Assembly (NCBI RefSeq): GCF_013459645.1
Contig: NZ_CP054861.1
Coordinates: 4,018,001 to 4,082,000 of the forward strand
Length of the DNA stretch: 64,000 nt
Direction of reading: 5' to 3'
DNA from: Martelella sp. NC20
GTDB taxonomy: Bacteria; Pseudomonadota; Alphaproteobacteria; Rhizobiales; Rhizobiaceae
The position numbers were made by a program, and so were the translations under genes. Below, in pieces: positions 19,254 through 27,572 of the stretch (its first letter is position 1; every line of letters begins with the position of its first letter). The notes below the pieces were generated by a model. It saw only the letters and a list, made by a program, of their open reading frames with translations, did no database searches and was not told where the DNA came from.

Positions 19254-20378
19254 CTAGCTCATACGCCCGATCGTATCGTTCCAGGTCGCAAACACCATCA
19301 GCGCCAGCACCAGAAAGAGACCGATCCGGAAGGCGAATTCCTGCACCCGTTGTGACAGCGGACGTCCCCGGACCGCCTCGATCGCGTAAAACATCAGATG
19401 ACCGCCATCCAGCATGGGAACCGGCAACAGATTGAACAAGCCGACCGAAACCGAAAGAATTGCTGCAAAATTAGCAAAGGCGACAATACCGAGCGAGGCC
19501 ATCTGGCCCGCCATCGTCGCCACCCGCACCGGCCCGCCGATCTGGTCTGCCTTCATCCGTCCGGCGAAGACATTGGCGATATAATCATAGGTGCTGACGG
19601 CAATATGCCAGCTCTGAAGCGCGCCCTGGCCGATGGCCGCGACCGGACCGTAGCGTTCGACACGGAAATTGCCCGAATCGCGCGTCCCCACGACGCCGAT
19701 ACGACCGAGCTCCATCACGTTGCCGAATCGATCCTCGGTCTCCACCCGCTCCGGCACCACCGTCAGATCGACCGCCTCGCCGTTCCGCTCGACGGTCAAT
19801 ACCACCGGCACGCCCGGGCGCACGCTGATATAGCGCACCACCGCATCGAAAGTATCGATATGCTGGCCGTCGAGCGCAGCCATCACGTCGCCCGGCTCGA
19901 TGCCGGCTGCCGCGGCGGGGCTGTCGGGCGTCACCTCGCCGACAACAGGATCGGAAACCGCGCGGCCGTAAACCATGAAGATCACGGCAAAGATCGCGAT
20001 CGCCAGCAGGAAATTCGCGATTGGACCCGCCGCCACCGTGGCGGCGCGCTTCCACAGCGCCGCGCCATTCAGCGTGCGGGCGCGCTCCTCTTCAGGCAGC
20101 GATTCCATGCCCTTGAAATCCGGACGGCTTGCGACATCGTCATCGCCGTAAAACCGGACATAGCCGCCAAGGGGAATCGCGCACAGCTTCCAGCGCGTTC
20201 CGTGACGATCGGTGCGCCCGACGATTTCCGGCCCGAAGCCGAGGGAAAACGCCAGGATACGGATGCCGCACCAGCGCCCGACCAGATAGTGCCCGAGTTC
20301 GTGAAAAAACACGAGGAAGGAAATCGCCACGATAAAGGCAACGATCATCCCCGGGGCATTGGTAAACGCAAACTCCAC
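19254..20378 (-). CDS. rseP: Site-2 zinc metalloprotease RseP
   Basis: A membrane protease of 374 residues. Seen: FFHELGHYLVGRW carries the HExxH zinc motif in the first transmembrane helix, one periplasmic PDZ domain occupies the middle (about 130-210), and LPVPMLDGGHLMFY near the C terminus provides the third zinc ligand. Known: intramembrane cleavage of anti-sigma factors and leftover signal peptides. The start is GTG 20378, two bases beyond the cdsA stop. E. coli RseP has two PDZ domains; one is usual in alphaproteobacteria. Confidence 0.95.
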   Translation of the reverse strand: MEFAFTNAPGMIVAFIVAISFLVFFHELGHYLVGRWCGIRILAFSLGFGPEIVGRTDRHGTRWKLCAIPLGGYVRFYGDDDVASRPDFKGMESLPEEERARTLNGAALWKRAATVAAGPIANFLLAIAIFAVIFMVYGRAVSDPVVGEVTPDSPAAAAGIEPGDVMAALDGQHIDTFDAVVRYISVRPGVPVVLTVERNGEAVDLTVVPERVETEDRFGNVMELGRIGVVGTRDSGNFRVERYGPVAAIGQGALQSWHIAVSTYDYIANVFAGRMKADQIGGPVRVATMAGQMASLGIVAFANFAAILSVSVGLFNLLPVPMLDGGHLMFYAIEAVRGRPLSQRVQEFAFRIGLFLVLALMVFATWNDTIGRMS

Positions 20379-20380
20379 GA

Positions 20381-21256
20381 TCAGGCTCCATCGGTCGGAA
20401 CGGCAAGGCCGCTCCAGTTCATCAGCATATCGCCCGCAAAGCCATCATGTCCGGCAAGCGCCACGAGAACGACGACAACATACATCGCAAATGCAGCGGC
20501 GACGAGGCCGTCAACGCGATCCATCACGCCGCCATGCCCGGGAATCAGGTGGCTGGAATCCTTGACCCCGCAACGCCGTTTCAACGCCGATTCGAACAGA
20601 TCGCCAGCCTGGCTGCAAACGGAGAGAAAAAGCGCGAGAATGCCGATCGCGATCGTCGGCGAACCGCCATAGGCCCAGCACAGTGTGAGGGCTGCGGCCA
20701 CGCCGAAACCTGCGCCGCCGACCGCGCCCGACCAGGTCTTCCCCGGCGATATCGATGGCGCAAGCTTCGGCCCCTTGAAGGTGCGGCCGACGAAATAGGC
20801 CATGATATCCGTGCTCCAGACCACGGCGAACAGAAACATGATGGCAAAGAGCCCTGCATCGCCGCCGTTGCGCAGCACCGCAAGCGCGATCATGCTGGCG
20901 CAGGCATAGATCAGCGCGCCCGCGAACCAGAACGGCATGGCGGTCCGTCGCGCGAAGATCCAGCAAGCCGCGGCGCTGAAGCAGGAAAGCGCGAGCGCGA
21001 GCCCGAAAAGCTCGAGCAATGTGAGGATGGCAACGGCGATCATGACCGCCCAGCCGCCAAGCACTGGCGTGCTCCAGCGGCCGGCGGCCTCCTGCCCGTC
21101 GCGCGCCCGGCTCATGGCCAGCCATTCGTGGAAAACTAGAAGCCCGATGATGACCGCAAGCAGGTTGAAACTGCCGCCGCCGACCCAGGTGATCAGCAGA
21201 ACCACCGCCGCGAGAACGGCTCCCGAAATAATGCGCAGCTTCAATTCATGGGTCAT
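20381..21256 (-). CDS. cdsA: Phosphatidate cytidylyltransferase
   Basis: An integral membrane enzyme of 291 residues making CDP-diacylglycerol for phospholipid synthesis. Seen: eight or so hydrophobic segments and the C-terminal CDP-DAG synthase signature in ALKRRCGVKDSSHLIPGHGGVMDRVDG (residues about 225-250). ATG 21256 overlaps the uppS stop (TGATG). No dxr gene separates it from rseP. Confidence 0.95.
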   Translation of the reverse strand: MTHELKLRIISGAVLAAVVLLITWVGGGSFNLLAVIIGLLVFHEWLAMSRARDGQEAAGRWSTPVLGGWAVMIAVAILTLLELFGLALALSCFSAAACWIFARRTAMPFWFAGALIYACASMIALAVLRNGGDAGLFAIMFLFAVVWSTDIMAYFVGRTFKGPKLAPSISPGKTWSGAVGGAGFGVAAALTLCWAYGGSPTIAIGILALFLSVCSQAGDLFESALKRRCGVKDSSHLIPGHGGVMDRVDGLVAAAFAMYVVVVLVALAGHDGFAGDMLMNWSGLAVPTDGA

Positions 21257-22002
21257 CAGGTGTCCGTCAACGCCACCTGCGGCTCGGCAAGCGCGCCGAA
21301 ACGTCGGTTCCTCCGGGCATATTCCGACAGCGCTTCAAAAAACAGCTCCCGGTTAAAGTCCGGCCAGTTGCACGGCAGAAAAACCAGCTCCGAATAGGCC
21401 ATCTGCCAAAGCAGGAAGTTGGAAAGGCGTTGTTCTCCGCTGGTGCGGATGACGAGATCAGGATCCGGAAGGCCGGCGGTATCGAGATTGCCGCTGATCG
21501 CCGCTTCATCGATGTCGGCCGGGTCGAGCTTGCCTTCCGCCACCTGCCGGGCAAGCGCGCGAAGGGCGCCGGCTATTTCGCCGCGCGCGCCATAATTGAC
21601 CGCGACAATCACGTGAAGACCGGTATTGTTGCGGGTCCGCTCCTCCGCGACCTCAAGCGCATTCAGCACTTTGGGCCCCAATCCGCTGCGCTCACCGATC
21701 ACCTGGAAACGCATGTTCTGGCGATGGTAATTGTCGAGTTCGCGATGGATGAAGCTCGAAATGAGTTCCATGATGCCATCGACTTCGTCGGGAGGGCGCT
21801 TCCAGTTCTCGGAGGAAAACGCAAACAGCGTCAGATAGCTGATGCCGCTTTCGCGGGCCGCATCGACCGTGCGGCGAACCGCCTCGACGCCCTTGCGGTG
21901 ACCGAATATCCGACCGAGCCCGCGACCAAGAGCCCAGCGCCCGTTGCCGTCCATGATAATCGCGACGTGGCGAGGAATGGCTGGGTCTACGATTTTATTC
22001 AT
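21256..22002 (-). CDS. uppS: Isoprenyl (di-trans,poly-cis-undecaprenyl) diphosphate synthase
   Basis: A cis-prenyltransferase of 248 residues producing the undecaprenyl carrier for peptidoglycan and LPS. Seen: HVAIIMDGNGRWA with the catalytic aspartate, FAFSSENWKRP, and RTSGEQRLSNFLLWQMAYSEL with the conserved arginines near residue 195. ATG 22002 gives the normal length; the frame is open 33 codons upstream but that part is low in similarity to the family. 34 bases separate it from frr. Confidence 0.95.
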   Translation of the reverse strand: MNKIVDPAIPRHVAIIMDGNGRWALGRGLGRIFGHRKGVEAVRRTVDAARESGISYLTLFAFSSENWKRPPDEVDGIMELISSFIHRELDNYHRQNMRFQVIGERSGLGPKVLNALEVAEERTRNNTGLHVIVAVNYGARGEIAGALRALARQVAEGKLDPADIDEAAISGNLDTAGLPDPDLVIRTSGEQRLSNFLLWQMAYSELVFLPCNWPDFNRELFFEALSEYARRNRRFGALAEPQVALTDT

Positions 22003-22036
22003 GAGCGCGCCCGGTGTTCTAAAAATATAATAGTAT

Positions 22037-22597
22037 TTAAACCTGCATGATTTCTTTTTCTTTGTCTGCGAGCAAGTCGTCAATTCTGGAAATTGACTCA
22101 TCGGTCAATTTTTGCACGTCGTCGGAAAGCGAGCGGCTGTCGTCCTGGCTGATATCGCCGTCCTTTTCCGCCTTCTTCAAACCGTCCATGCCGTCCCGGC
22201 GCACATGACGGATCGCCACCCTCGCCTTTTCGGCATATTCATGGGCGACCTTGACCAAAGAACGACGGCGCTCCTCGTTAAGTTCCGGAAGCGGTATCCT
22301 CAGCGTCTGGCCGTCCATGATCGGATTGAGGCCGAGATGCGACTCGCGGATCGCGCGGTCAACGGCGTTCACCATCGACTTGTCCCAGATATTGACCGAA
22401 AGCATGCGCGCTTCAGGTACGGTGATGTTGGCGACCTGATTGAGCGGCACCTTCGAACCATAGGCGTCGACCTGCACCGGATCAAGAATATTGGCGGATG
22501 CCCGCCCGGTTCTAAGCGAGGTAATATCACCGATATAGGCGTTGATCGCGCCGTCCATGCGGCGCTTCAGGTCATTCAGGTCGGTCGGGTCGCTCAT
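22037..22597 (-). CDS. frr: Ribosome recycling factor
   Basis: A protein of 186 residues, the standard length, which with EF-G splits post-termination ribosomes. Seen: [12 protein letters not shown] near the N terminus, the [15 protein letters not shown] hinge region, and the C-terminal helix with [20 protein letters not shown] 22597 is preceded by AGGAGACAG; an in-frame ATG seven codons earlier lacks a ribosome site. Confidence 0.96.
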   Translation of the reverse strand: MSDPTDLNDLKRRMDGAINAYIGDITSLRTGRASANILDPVQVDAYGSKVPLNQVANITVPEARMLSVNIWDKSMVNAVDRAIRESHLGLNPIMDGQTLRIPLPELNEERRRSLVKVAHEYAEKARVAIRHVRRDGMDGLKKAEKDGDISQDDSRSLSDDVQKLTDESISRIDDLLADKEKEIMQV

Positions 22598-22639
22598 TAT
22601 CTGTCTCCTGTCACTCATGCCCGAAAAGGCAACACGTGA

Positions 22640-23359
22640 TCATTCTTCAGTTACGATTGTCTTGCGGCCGCCGCCGGCCATGATCTGACCGAAACCGCCG
22701 CGCTCGTGAATCGAAAAAACGATAATCGGTATGCTGTTTTCGCGGGCTACCGCCACAGCGGCAACATCCATCACTTGCAGCCCGCGTTCAAGCACCTGGC
22801 GATGGGTCAATGCGTCGAAGCGGGTGGCATCGGGGTCCTTTTTCGGATCGGCTGAATAGATGCCATCAACCTGGGTACCCTTGAAAATCGCCTCGGCGCC
22901 GATTTCGGCGGCGCGAAGCGCTGCGGCGGAATCGGTGGTGAAGAACGGATTGCCGGTACCGCCGGCGAAGATCACCACCCTGCCCGCTTCCATATGCATG
23001 CGGGTCGCGCGCTGGGAAAACGACTGACAGATTTCCGGCATCGCGATCGCCGACAGAACCACGGTGTCGACCTGCATCTTGCGCAGCGAGGTCGCGAGCG
23101 CCAGCGCGTTGATCACGGTGCCAAGCATGCCCATGTGATCGCCGGTGACACGCTCGCCGCCCTTGGAGGCCACGGCGACGCCGCGGAAGATATTGCCGCC
23201 ACCGACGACGATGCCGATTTCAACGCCCATGGCGCGAACCTGCGCGATATCCGAAGCGATCCGATCAGCGACATTGACATCGATCCCGAAGCCCTGATCG
23301 CCCATCAGCGCCTCACCGGAAACCTTCAGCAAAACGCGGTTGAAAATCGGTTTCGTCAA
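22640..23359 (-). CDS. pyrH: UMP kinase
   Basis: A hexameric amino-acid-kinase-fold enzyme of 239 residues that phosphorylates UMP to UDP. Seen: RVLLKVSGEALMG, VVGGGNIFRGV, DHMGMLGTVINALAL and the ATP-binding FAGGTGNPFFTTDSAAALRA. The start is TTG 23359 with GGGAG upstream; no ATG or GTG is available before the conserved N terminus. It stands 42 bases before frr and 119 bases after tsf. Confidence 0.95.
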   Translation of the reverse strand: MTKPIFNRVLLKVSGEALMGDQGFGIDVNVADRIASDIAQVRAMGVEIGIVVGGGNIFRGVAVASKGGERVTGDHMGMLGTVINALALATSLRKMQVDTVVLSAIAMPEICQSFSQRATRMHMEAGRVVIFAGGTGNPFFTTDSAAALRAAEIGAEAIFKGTQVDGIYSADPKKDPDATRFDALTHRQVLERGLQVMDVAAVAVARENSIPIIVFSIHERGGFGQIMAGGGRKTIVTEE

Positions 23360-23403
23360 CGCCGCAAACTCCCTTGTAAAGCAATGCCATCCCGATACAC
23401 GAA

Positions 23404-23429
23404 GGGCGCCGCAATGTCACGCGGCGCCC
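23404..23429 (-). terminator. Hairpin between tsf and pyrH
   Basis: A perfect 9-base stem, GGGCGCCGC (23404-23412) and GCGGCGCCC (23421-23429), with an eight-base loop lies in the tsf-pyrH gap. On the minus strand only a weak T run follows, so it is more likely an attenuator or processing signal than a strong terminator. Confidence 0.5.
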
Positions 23430-23478
23430 CCGGCATTTCAACGGCTTATCCTGAAATGATCCAGTCGGCCGGAAAGGC

Positions 23479-24405
23479 TCAACCCTTGGCCGTTGCGGCA
23501 ACTTCCGCCGCGAAGTCGGATTCTTCCTTCTCGACGCCTTCGCCGAGCGCCAGGCGGGCAATTGCCGCAACCCGGATCGGCGCGCCGGCATCCTTTTCCG
23601 CTTCCTTGACCGCCTGTTCGACGGTCAGGTCGGGGTTGATGACGAACTGCTGCGACAGCAGCGCCACTTCCTGGAAGAACTTGCGCATGCGGCCTTCCAC
23701 CATCTTTTCGGCGATAGCGGCGGGCTTGCCGGATTCCTTGGCCTGCTCCAGGAACACCGAACGCTCGCGAGCGGCGACATCGGCATCGACTTCCTCGGGA
23801 CGCACGGCAAGCGGGTTGGTCGCCGCGATATGCATGGCGACCTGACGGCCGATCGCGTTCAGCGCATCCTTGTCGCCATCCGATTCGAGGGCGACCAGAA
23901 CGCCGAGCTTGCCGAGACCATCGCCGACGGCATTGTGCATGTAGGTCGCGACAACGCCGGAGCCGACCGAAAGCTTGACGGAACGACGCAGCGTCATGTT
24001 CTCGCCGATCGTGCCGATCGCGTCCTTGATGGTGTCGGCGACGGACTTGCCGGACTTCGGATAAGTGGCGGCGGCAACGGCCTCGACGGAACCATCGGTG
24101 GCAAGCGCCACTTCGGCAATGCCGGAGACGAGCTGCTGGAAGGCGTCGTTGCGGGCAACGAAGTCGGTCTCGGAATTGACCTCGACGACGACCGCTTCCG
24201 CATTGCCGGCGGCAATGCCGATCAGGCCTTCGGCGGCCGTGCGGCCGGATTTCTTGTCAGCCTTGGAGATGCCCTTGGCGCGCAGCCAGTCGATGGCGGC
24301 TTCCATGTCGCCGCCGGTTTCGGCGAGCGCCTTCTTGCAATCCATCATGCCCGCGCCGCTCTTTTCGCGCAGTTCCTTCACCATTGCAGCCGTAATCGTG
24401 CTCAT
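23479..24405 (-). CDS. tsf: Translation elongation factor Ts
   Basis: A protein of 308 residues, the GDP/GTP exchange factor of EF-Tu. Seen: an N-terminal UBA-like domain with [19 protein letters not shown], the core [14 protein letters not shown], and two dimerisation subdomains. ATG 24405 is chosen because GAGAGGCAAG lies upstream and the normal N terminus follows; the open frame upstream to 24588 is leader. Follows rpsB by about 250 bases, as in most bacteria. Confidence 0.96.
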   Translation of the reverse strand: MSTITAAMVKELREKSGAGMMDCKKALAETGGDMEAAIDWLRAKGISKADKKSGRTAAEGLIGIAAGNAEAVVVEVNSETDFVARNDAFQQLVSGIAEVALATDGSVEAVAAATYPKSGKSVADTIKDAIGTIGENMTLRRSVKLSVGSGVVATYMHNAVGDGLGKLGVLVALESDGDKDALNAIGRQVAMHIAATNPLAVRPEEVDADVAARERSVFLEQAKESGKPAAIAEKMVEGRMRKFFQEVALLSQQFVINPDLTVEQAVKEAEKDAGAPIRVAAIARLALGEGVEKEESDFAAEVAATAKG

Positions 24406-24585
24406 AACTTGCCTCTCGTCCATTCGCTGGGCAGCGCCATCGGGCGCGCCGGTCGGGAGTGTACCCGTGTCTGTGACAGGGTGATGAAGCTCATCCCCTG
24501 ACGGCCAGGCCGTTTTTCGGCTGGCGCTATGAAAATATGCATCGGGCGGCCCGATTTGAAGGCCATCCCTCAATTCCCGAAATTC

Positions 24586-24612
24586 CATGGCGGCGTCGAA
24601 AACGCCGCCATG
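24586..24612 (-). promoter_or_regulatory. Strong hairpin between rpsB and tsf
   Basis: A perfect 11-base stem (24586-24596 with 24602-24612) with the loop CGAAA lies about 50 bases past the rpsB stop. No T run follows on the minus strand, so it probably protects or processes the mRNA or acts as a partial terminator that sets the S2 to EF-Ts ratio. Function inferred. Confidence 0.5.
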
Positions 24613-24658
24613 CTCAGGTCTTCCGGCGCTTCAGGCCATATACCTGAAGCCGACCACC

Positions 24659-25468
24659 TTATTCGGCGGGCTTTTCAGCAGCCGCTTCCTCGGCGGGCGC
24701 TTCCTCGGCAGGTGCCTCTTCAAGCGCCGGCTCGACCGGTGCTTCGGCGGCAGCGCCCAGATCCATGCCCGAAGCGCCCTGCTGACGGGCGATGCCGTCG
24801 ATGGCGGCGCGCGAGATCAGGTCGCAATAAAGCGCGATCGCGCGCGAGGCATCGTCATTGCCGGGGATCGGATAGTCGACTTCATCCGGATCGCAGTTCG
24901 AATCGACGATGGCCACGACCGGAATGCCAAGACGCTTGGCTTCGTCGATCGCGATCTTTTCCTTGTTGGTGTCGATGATCACGATCAGGTCCGGGACGCC
25001 GCCCATGTCGCGGATACCGCCAAGCGCGCGGTTGAGCTTTTCACGCTCGCGATCAAGGTTCAGGCGCTCCTTCTTGGTGAAGCCCTGCGCTTCATTGGCA
25101 AGGATTTCGTCGAGCTTGCGCAGGCGCTGGATCGAGTTCGAAATCGTGCGCCAGTTGGTCAGCATGCCGCCGAGCCAGCGCGCATTGACGTAGTACTGCG
25201 CGGAACGCTGGGCGCTGTCGGCCACGATTTCCGAAGCCTGACGCTTGGTGCCGACCATCAGCACGCGACCGTTGCGGGCAACGGTATCGGACACGACCTG
25301 AAGGGCGCGCTGCAGCATCGGCACGGTCTGCGCGAGGTCGATGATGTGGATATTGTTGCGGTCACCAAAGATGTAGGGCTTCATCTTCGGGTTCCAGCGG
25401 TGGGTCTGGTGACCAAAATGGACGCCTGCCTCAAGCAGCTGGCGCATGGTAAAGTCGGGCAATGCCAT
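24659..25468 (-). CDS. rpsB: 30S ribosomal protein S2
   Basis: A protein of 269 residues. Seen: [44 protein letters not shown] and [25 protein letters not shown], all diagnostic of S2. The C-terminal tail of about 30 residues is rich in Ala and Glu, a common extension in rhizobia. ATG 25468 is preceded by AGGAGACAGGC. It heads the rpsB-tsf pair; the 5' region of about 220 bases contains a likely promoter and a hairpin. Confidence 0.96.
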   Translation of the reverse strand: MALPDFTMRQLLEAGVHFGHQTHRWNPKMKPYIFGDRNNIHIIDLAQTVPMLQRALQVVSDTVARNGRVLMVGTKRQASEIVADSAQRSAQYYVNARWLGGMLTNWRTISNSIQRLRKLDEILANEAQGFTKKERLNLDREREKLNRALGGIRDMGGVPDLIVIIDTNKEKIAIDEAKRLGIPVVAIVDSNCDPDEVDYPIPGNDDASRAIALYCDLISRAAIDGIARQQGASGMDLGAAAEAPVEPALEEAPAEEAPAEEAAAEKPAE

Positions 25469-25511
25469 TGCCTGTCTCCTTTTTCCGGTTGAACCTCCGC
25501 AGACCTGAGAA

Positions 25512-25622
25512 CGGACAGAACCCTGTCCGGCACCGGCGGAGCGCACCGGATTTCTCCCGGAACACCCCATGGCCTGCGTGTGGAATGCGGGCGCGATAGC
25601 CTGTTTTCGAACGGAATGCAAG
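25512..25622 (-). promoter_or_regulatory. rpsB promoter and leader hairpin
   Basis: On the minus strand a TTGCAT-like -35 and TATCGC-like -10 are spaced by 17 bases (25593-25622). About 70 bases downstream is a 7-base hairpin, CGGACAG (25512-25518) and CTGTCCG (25523-25529). The leader could take part in S2 autoregulation, as in other bacteria; this is inference. Confidence 0.4.
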
Positions 25623-25692
25623 TGTCGCGGCGATTTAGAGCGCCAGCCGGCAAGCTGCGATCCGGATTGCCAGAGGCTCTCCTGTTCGGTGC

Positions 25693-26505
25693 TCAGCGGC
25701 GCGAGGCGGCCGTCGTCGGTAGGTCTTCGCAATCGGCGGGATCAAGCATTTCGAGCTTGTCGAGGCGGCCGGCCATTTTGAAATTGCCAAAATCCATCAG
25801 CAGATCGCGGCTGACGCCGTTTTCCGCGAGCGTCATGGAAACGGTATAATCAGGCATCTGGTCACCATCATGCGATGATATCGGAAAATAGGCGGTGGTG
25901 ATCGGCCATCCGTCGGGCCCGTTGCCATCGCCCTTCTCCCGATCCCCGATCAGCGTGACCGCGCGCATCACATCCTGGCCCGACCCGTCGAAGGAGGCCG
26001 CCTCGTAGACGCGCTTGCCGGCAACCGCCGCGTCGATGACATGGGCAAGATATTCCGTCGGGAATTCAGCCTTGCCGATATCCAACGGACTCTGCCCGCC
26101 AAGCTTCAGCGCAATCATGCGATTATCGGTGCGATTGGCTTCGCCGGCGGTTTCCGATTGCAGGTTGAAATCGGAAAACATCTTGCTGGAAAAACTGAAG
26201 GCGCCCTTTTCCAGATCCTCGAAGGATGAGGAAATCTGGTCGGTCACCATCGGCCCGTGCTCGCGGGCGATATCCGTCACCATCCGCATTTCCGTGACGT
26301 AGCCTTCGCAGGGCGTGCCGGTGAAGGAATAGACGAAACGGCCGTGCAAGCCTTCGATGCCGGACTGGCCGGAAGCCCAGGCCAGCGACAGATCGTAGAC
26401 CGCGCGGTGGGGCTCGAGCGTCACCTTGGCGGCGGGCGGCATGCCTGCCTCCGCCGTCAGCGCGAGCGTGGTGCAGAAAATTCCGGTCACTGCCAATGTC
26501 CGCAT
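25693..26505 (-). CDS. eipB: Periplasmic envelope integrity protein B (DUF1849)
   Basis: A protein of 270 residues. Seen: a signal peptide (about 1-20, cleavage after AEA), the family opening [11 protein letters not shown], the segment [10 protein letters not shown] followed by CEGY, and a second cysteine near the C terminus (DPADCEDL); these two cysteines form the conserved disulfide of EipB. Known: EipB of Brucella is a beta-spiral periplasmic protein needed for envelope integrity and beta-lactam resistance. ATG 26505 has AAGGGGA upstream; the much longer open frame upstream overlaps other genes and is rejected. It reads away from the RidA remnant and the phosphodiesterase gene. Confidence 0.92.
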   Translation of the reverse strand: MRTLAVTGIFCTTLALTAEAGMPPAAKVTLEPHRAVYDLSLAWASGQSGIEGLHGRFVYSFTGTPCEGYVTEMRMVTDIAREHGPMVTDQISSSFEDLEKGAFSFSSKMFSDFNLQSETAGEANRTDNRMIALKLGGQSPLDIGKAEFPTEYLAHVIDAAVAGKRVYEAASFDGSGQDVMRAVTLIGDREKGDGNGPDGWPITTAYFPISSHDGDQMPDYTVSMTLAENGVSRDLLMDFGNFKMAGRLDKLEMLDPADCEDLPTTAASRR

Positions 26506-26590
26506 CGATATTCCCCTTGGTTTTGAATGCCGATGGTATAGAAAAGTCCCTGCTCTGCCAATCTTCATCCGAACACATCTGGAGCAGAAA

Positions 26591-26689
26591 ATGTCTGACA
26601 CCATCGCCGAAGGGCTCGAGGCGCGCTCGATCACGCCGCCGGAAGCCGCCGCGCCCGCCGAAATCGATGCTATCCCGGAAAACGCCTGA
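26591..26689 (+). pseudogene. 32-codon remnant of a RidA-family gene with an internal deletion
   Basis: A short open frame with a good ribosome site (GGAGCAGAAA before ATG). Its first 23 residues, MSDTIAEGLEARSITPPEAA with APA after, resemble the N terminus of rhizobial RidA-like (YjgF) proteins, and its last ten, EIDAIPENA, resemble the C-terminal VEVDAIFE ending of the same family. The conserved core of about 110 residues is missing. Its stop overlaps the start of the phosphodiesterase gene (TGATG). The reading as an in-frame deletion scar is inference; it could also be a leader peptide that now drives translation of the next gene. Confidence 0.55.
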
Positions 26690-27417
26690 TGCTCGCATGG
26701 CTGACAGCCCACCCGATCGCCCATCGCGGCTATCACGACATGAACCGCGCGATCTGGGAAAACACCCTGCCCGCCTTTCAGCGCGCGATTGATGCGGATT
26801 TCGCGATCGAATGCGATATCCACATGTCCGCCGATGGCGTTCCGATGGTGTTTCACGACGACGACCTTGAGCGCCTTTGCGGGCGAAACGGCGAAATCGA
26901 ACACCTGACGGCCGCCGAGGCCCGGTCCATTGCCGTTGGAGGAACGACGGCCACGATCCCGGCGCTTGCGGATCTTCTCGATGCCTGCGGCGGCAAGGTG
27001 CCGCTGGTGATCGAACTGAAGGCGAGCCCCGCAGATCCGGCGGCCTTTGCCGAAGCGACGCTCGCCGCTCTTGCGGGCTACGACGGCGCGGTCGCGCTGA
27101 TGAGCTTCGACGTCGCCCTTCTCTCCGCTCTCAAAAATGCCGGTAGCTCGCGGCCTCTCGGCCTCACGGCCGAGGGCAGAAGCGAAGAAGCACTGGCGGC
27201 CCATCGCAAAGCCTTCGCGATCGGCCTTGATTTCGTCTCCTATTATTACGATCATCTTCCCAATGAATTCGTTGCCGGACTTCGGGAAAAGGGCGTGCCG
27301 GTCATCACCTGGACGGTGCGGAACGAAGAGGCCCGCCGGCATACATTTCAAAACGCCGACCAGATGACATTCGAGGGTTTCGATCCGCGCCAGAGCAGTT
27401 CGCAGTCAGACGCCTGA
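26689..27417 (+). CDS. Glycerophosphodiester phosphodiesterase (cytoplasmic, GDPD family)
   Basis: A TIM-barrel enzyme of 242 residues. Seen: AHRGYHD with the catalytic His-Arg, ENTLPAF, and IECDIHMSADGVPMVFHDDDL, which carries the metal-binding Glu and Asp and the second catalytic histidine; VIELKA near the middle completes the metal site. No signal peptide, so it acts in the cytoplasm, hydrolysing glycerophosphodiesters to glycerol-3-phosphate. ATG 26689 overlaps the stop of the RidA remnant. The gene is followed by a RIME element. Confidence 0.93.
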   Translation: MLAWLTAHPIAHRGYHDMNRAIWENTLPAFQRAIDADFAIECDIHMSADGVPMVFHDDDLERLCGRNGEIEHLTAAEARSIAVGGTTATIPALADLLDACGGKVPLVIELKASPADPAAFAEATLAALAGYDGAVALMSFDVALLSALKNAGSSRPLGLTAEGRSEEALAAHRKAFAIGLDFVSYYYDHLPNEFVAGLREKGVPVITWTVRNEEARRHTFQNADQMTFEGFDPRQSSSQSDA

Positions 27418-27447
27418 CATCCGCGAAGCCACGGCAAAACAGACAGA

Positions 27448-27543
27448 GCGTCGGGCGAAAAAGTGGAAACCGGTTTTTCGCCCGACGCGTCAAAACAAAG
27501 AATCCGGAGCATCGGGCGATGCCAACTGATCGCCCGATGCTCC
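27448..27543. repeat. RIME-type rhizobial intergenic mosaic element (two palindromes)
   Basis: Two perfect 15-base palindromes lie in tandem: arms 27448-27462 and 27474-27488 around the loop GTGGAAACCGG, then arms 27506-27520 and 27529-27543 around GCCAACTG. The first has the classic rhizobial look (GGGCGAAAAAGTGGAAACCGG). Known: RIME elements of about 100 bases with two large palindromes are scattered between genes in Rhizobiaceae. The right end reaches into the 5' region of the FemAB-like gene. Confidence 0.85.
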
Positions 27544-27572
27544 AGTTCCAAGACCGCATTCCGAGAGATTTC

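Noticed and set aside
27519..27572. FemAB-like gene starting inside the RIME palindrome
   Set aside because: The ATGs at 27519 and 27537 have no ribosome site and lie within a repeat; TTG 27573 has GAGAG at good distance.
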